Origin: Clostridiales bacterium
GTDB lineage: Bacteria; Bacillota_A; Clostridia; Peptostreptococcales; Anaerovoracaceae
Reading direction: 5' to 3'
NCBI GenBank assembly: GCA_015058265.1
Contig: SVCR01000095.1
Span: 1-6,667, forward strand
Length of the DNA: 6,667 nt
The stretch's first letter is position 1, and each line of letters begins with the position of its first letter. Of the stretch, positions 6,367 to 6,667 are shown piece after piece. Below the pieces are notes generated by a model. That model saw only the letters and a program-made list of their open reading frames with translations. It was not told the origin of the DNA and ran no database searches. The translations under genes and the position numbers were made by a program.

Positions 6367-6667
6367 TTAATCAACCCATGAATAGGTCAGGAACAGATCG
6401 ATCGGTATGAGCGCTTTATCGGTCAGCTCTTTGGCTTCATCGCAGATGTCTCTGCGAATGCATGCGCTGTTCACGACGGTAAAGCCGTCGAGGAGCTCAT
6501 CGACTCTGTTCAGTCCCTCCATGAATTCACTAACTGTGGTGGCGTAGCCAAGATTAGGATTGGCCAGCATATATATGTGATCGAGCCTCATTGAACCGAG
6601 GATATGACTCATGGTGCCGTCGATGGTATCCACGCTTCTGGTCCATGGCCTGTACGGATTGATTATA
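6367..6667 (-). CDS. Probable P-loop (ParA/MinD-like) ATPase, C-terminal end (5' end outside window)
   Basis: The frame is open from the window edge (codons from 6666) to TAA at 6367-6369, giving 99 visible residues. The GTG at 6633 is probably internal, because the frame continues upstream as IINPYRPWTRS. The pattern NPYRPWT, then a helix, then YMLANPNLGYATTVSEFMEG resembles the C-terminal half of ParA/MinD/CobB-like nucleotide-binding proteins sometimes found next to ferredoxin oxidoreductase genes. In those the asparagine-rich strand contacts the nucleotide base. The Walker A motif would lie outside the window, so ATP binding cannot be confirmed. It ends 33 bases before the ferredoxin gene on the same strand, with no terminator between them, and is probably co-transcribed with the oxidoreductase. 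Its role there is unknown; assembly or regulation of the complex is only a guess. Confidence 0.5.
   Translation of the reverse strand, partial: IINPYRPWTRSVDTIDGTMSHILGSMRLDHIYMLANPNLGYATTVSEFMEGLNRVDELLDGFTVVNSACIRRDICDEAKELTDKALIPIDLFLTYSWVD

Overview
The window looks like part of the chromosome of an anaerobic, low-to-mid GC Gram-positive bacterium of the Clostridia type. The evidence is the strong AGGAGG-type ribosome binding sites, the frequent AGA arginine codons, the tight operons, and a ferredoxin-dependent 2-oxoacid oxidoreductase, an enzyme class typical of anaerobes. No genus can be named from the sequence alone. No tRNA, rRNA, CRISPR array, insertion sequence or phage gene was seen.

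Left half, plus strand (1-3573). There are three redox genes in a row. The first is cut by the window edge. It is the C-terminal part of an FAD enzyme that strongly resembles the polyunsaturated fatty acid (linoleate) isomerase PAI of Cutibacterium acnes. After an 81-base gap that folds into a UUCG-capped hairpin comes a complete CrtI/phytoene-desaturase/retinol-saturase-like flavoprotein. Thirteen bases further on is a complete NAD(P)H-dependent reductase with FAD, NAD and plant-type 2Fe-2S domains. Together they suggest a cassette in which one flavoenzyme moves double bonds in a lipid, a second adds or removes hydrogen, and the third exchanges electrons with NAD(P)H. A fatty-acid isomerisation/biohydrogenation pathway is the most attractive reading. 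It is an inference from family resemblance and gene order.

Centre (3574-3716). A long, nearly perfect hairpin has A-rich and T-rich flanks and lies between convergent transcription units. It probably terminates both.

Right half, minus strand (3717-6667; transcription runs right to left). The order of transcription is: the C-terminal end of a probable P-loop ATPase (cut by the window edge), a 2[4Fe-4S] ferredoxin, then the alpha, beta and gamma subunits of a 2-oxoacid:ferredoxin oxidoreductase of the VorB/KorA family. Spacing is 33, 14, -1 and 12 bases, each gene has a strong ribosome binding site, and beta starts inside the stop of alpha. The complex would oxidatively decarboxylate a 2-oxoacid with CoA to acyl-CoA and reduce ferredoxin. 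Its exact substrate (branched-chain 2-oxoacids, 2-oxoglutarate or others) cannot be decided here. The two halves are separate transcription units, so any metabolic link between them is speculative.
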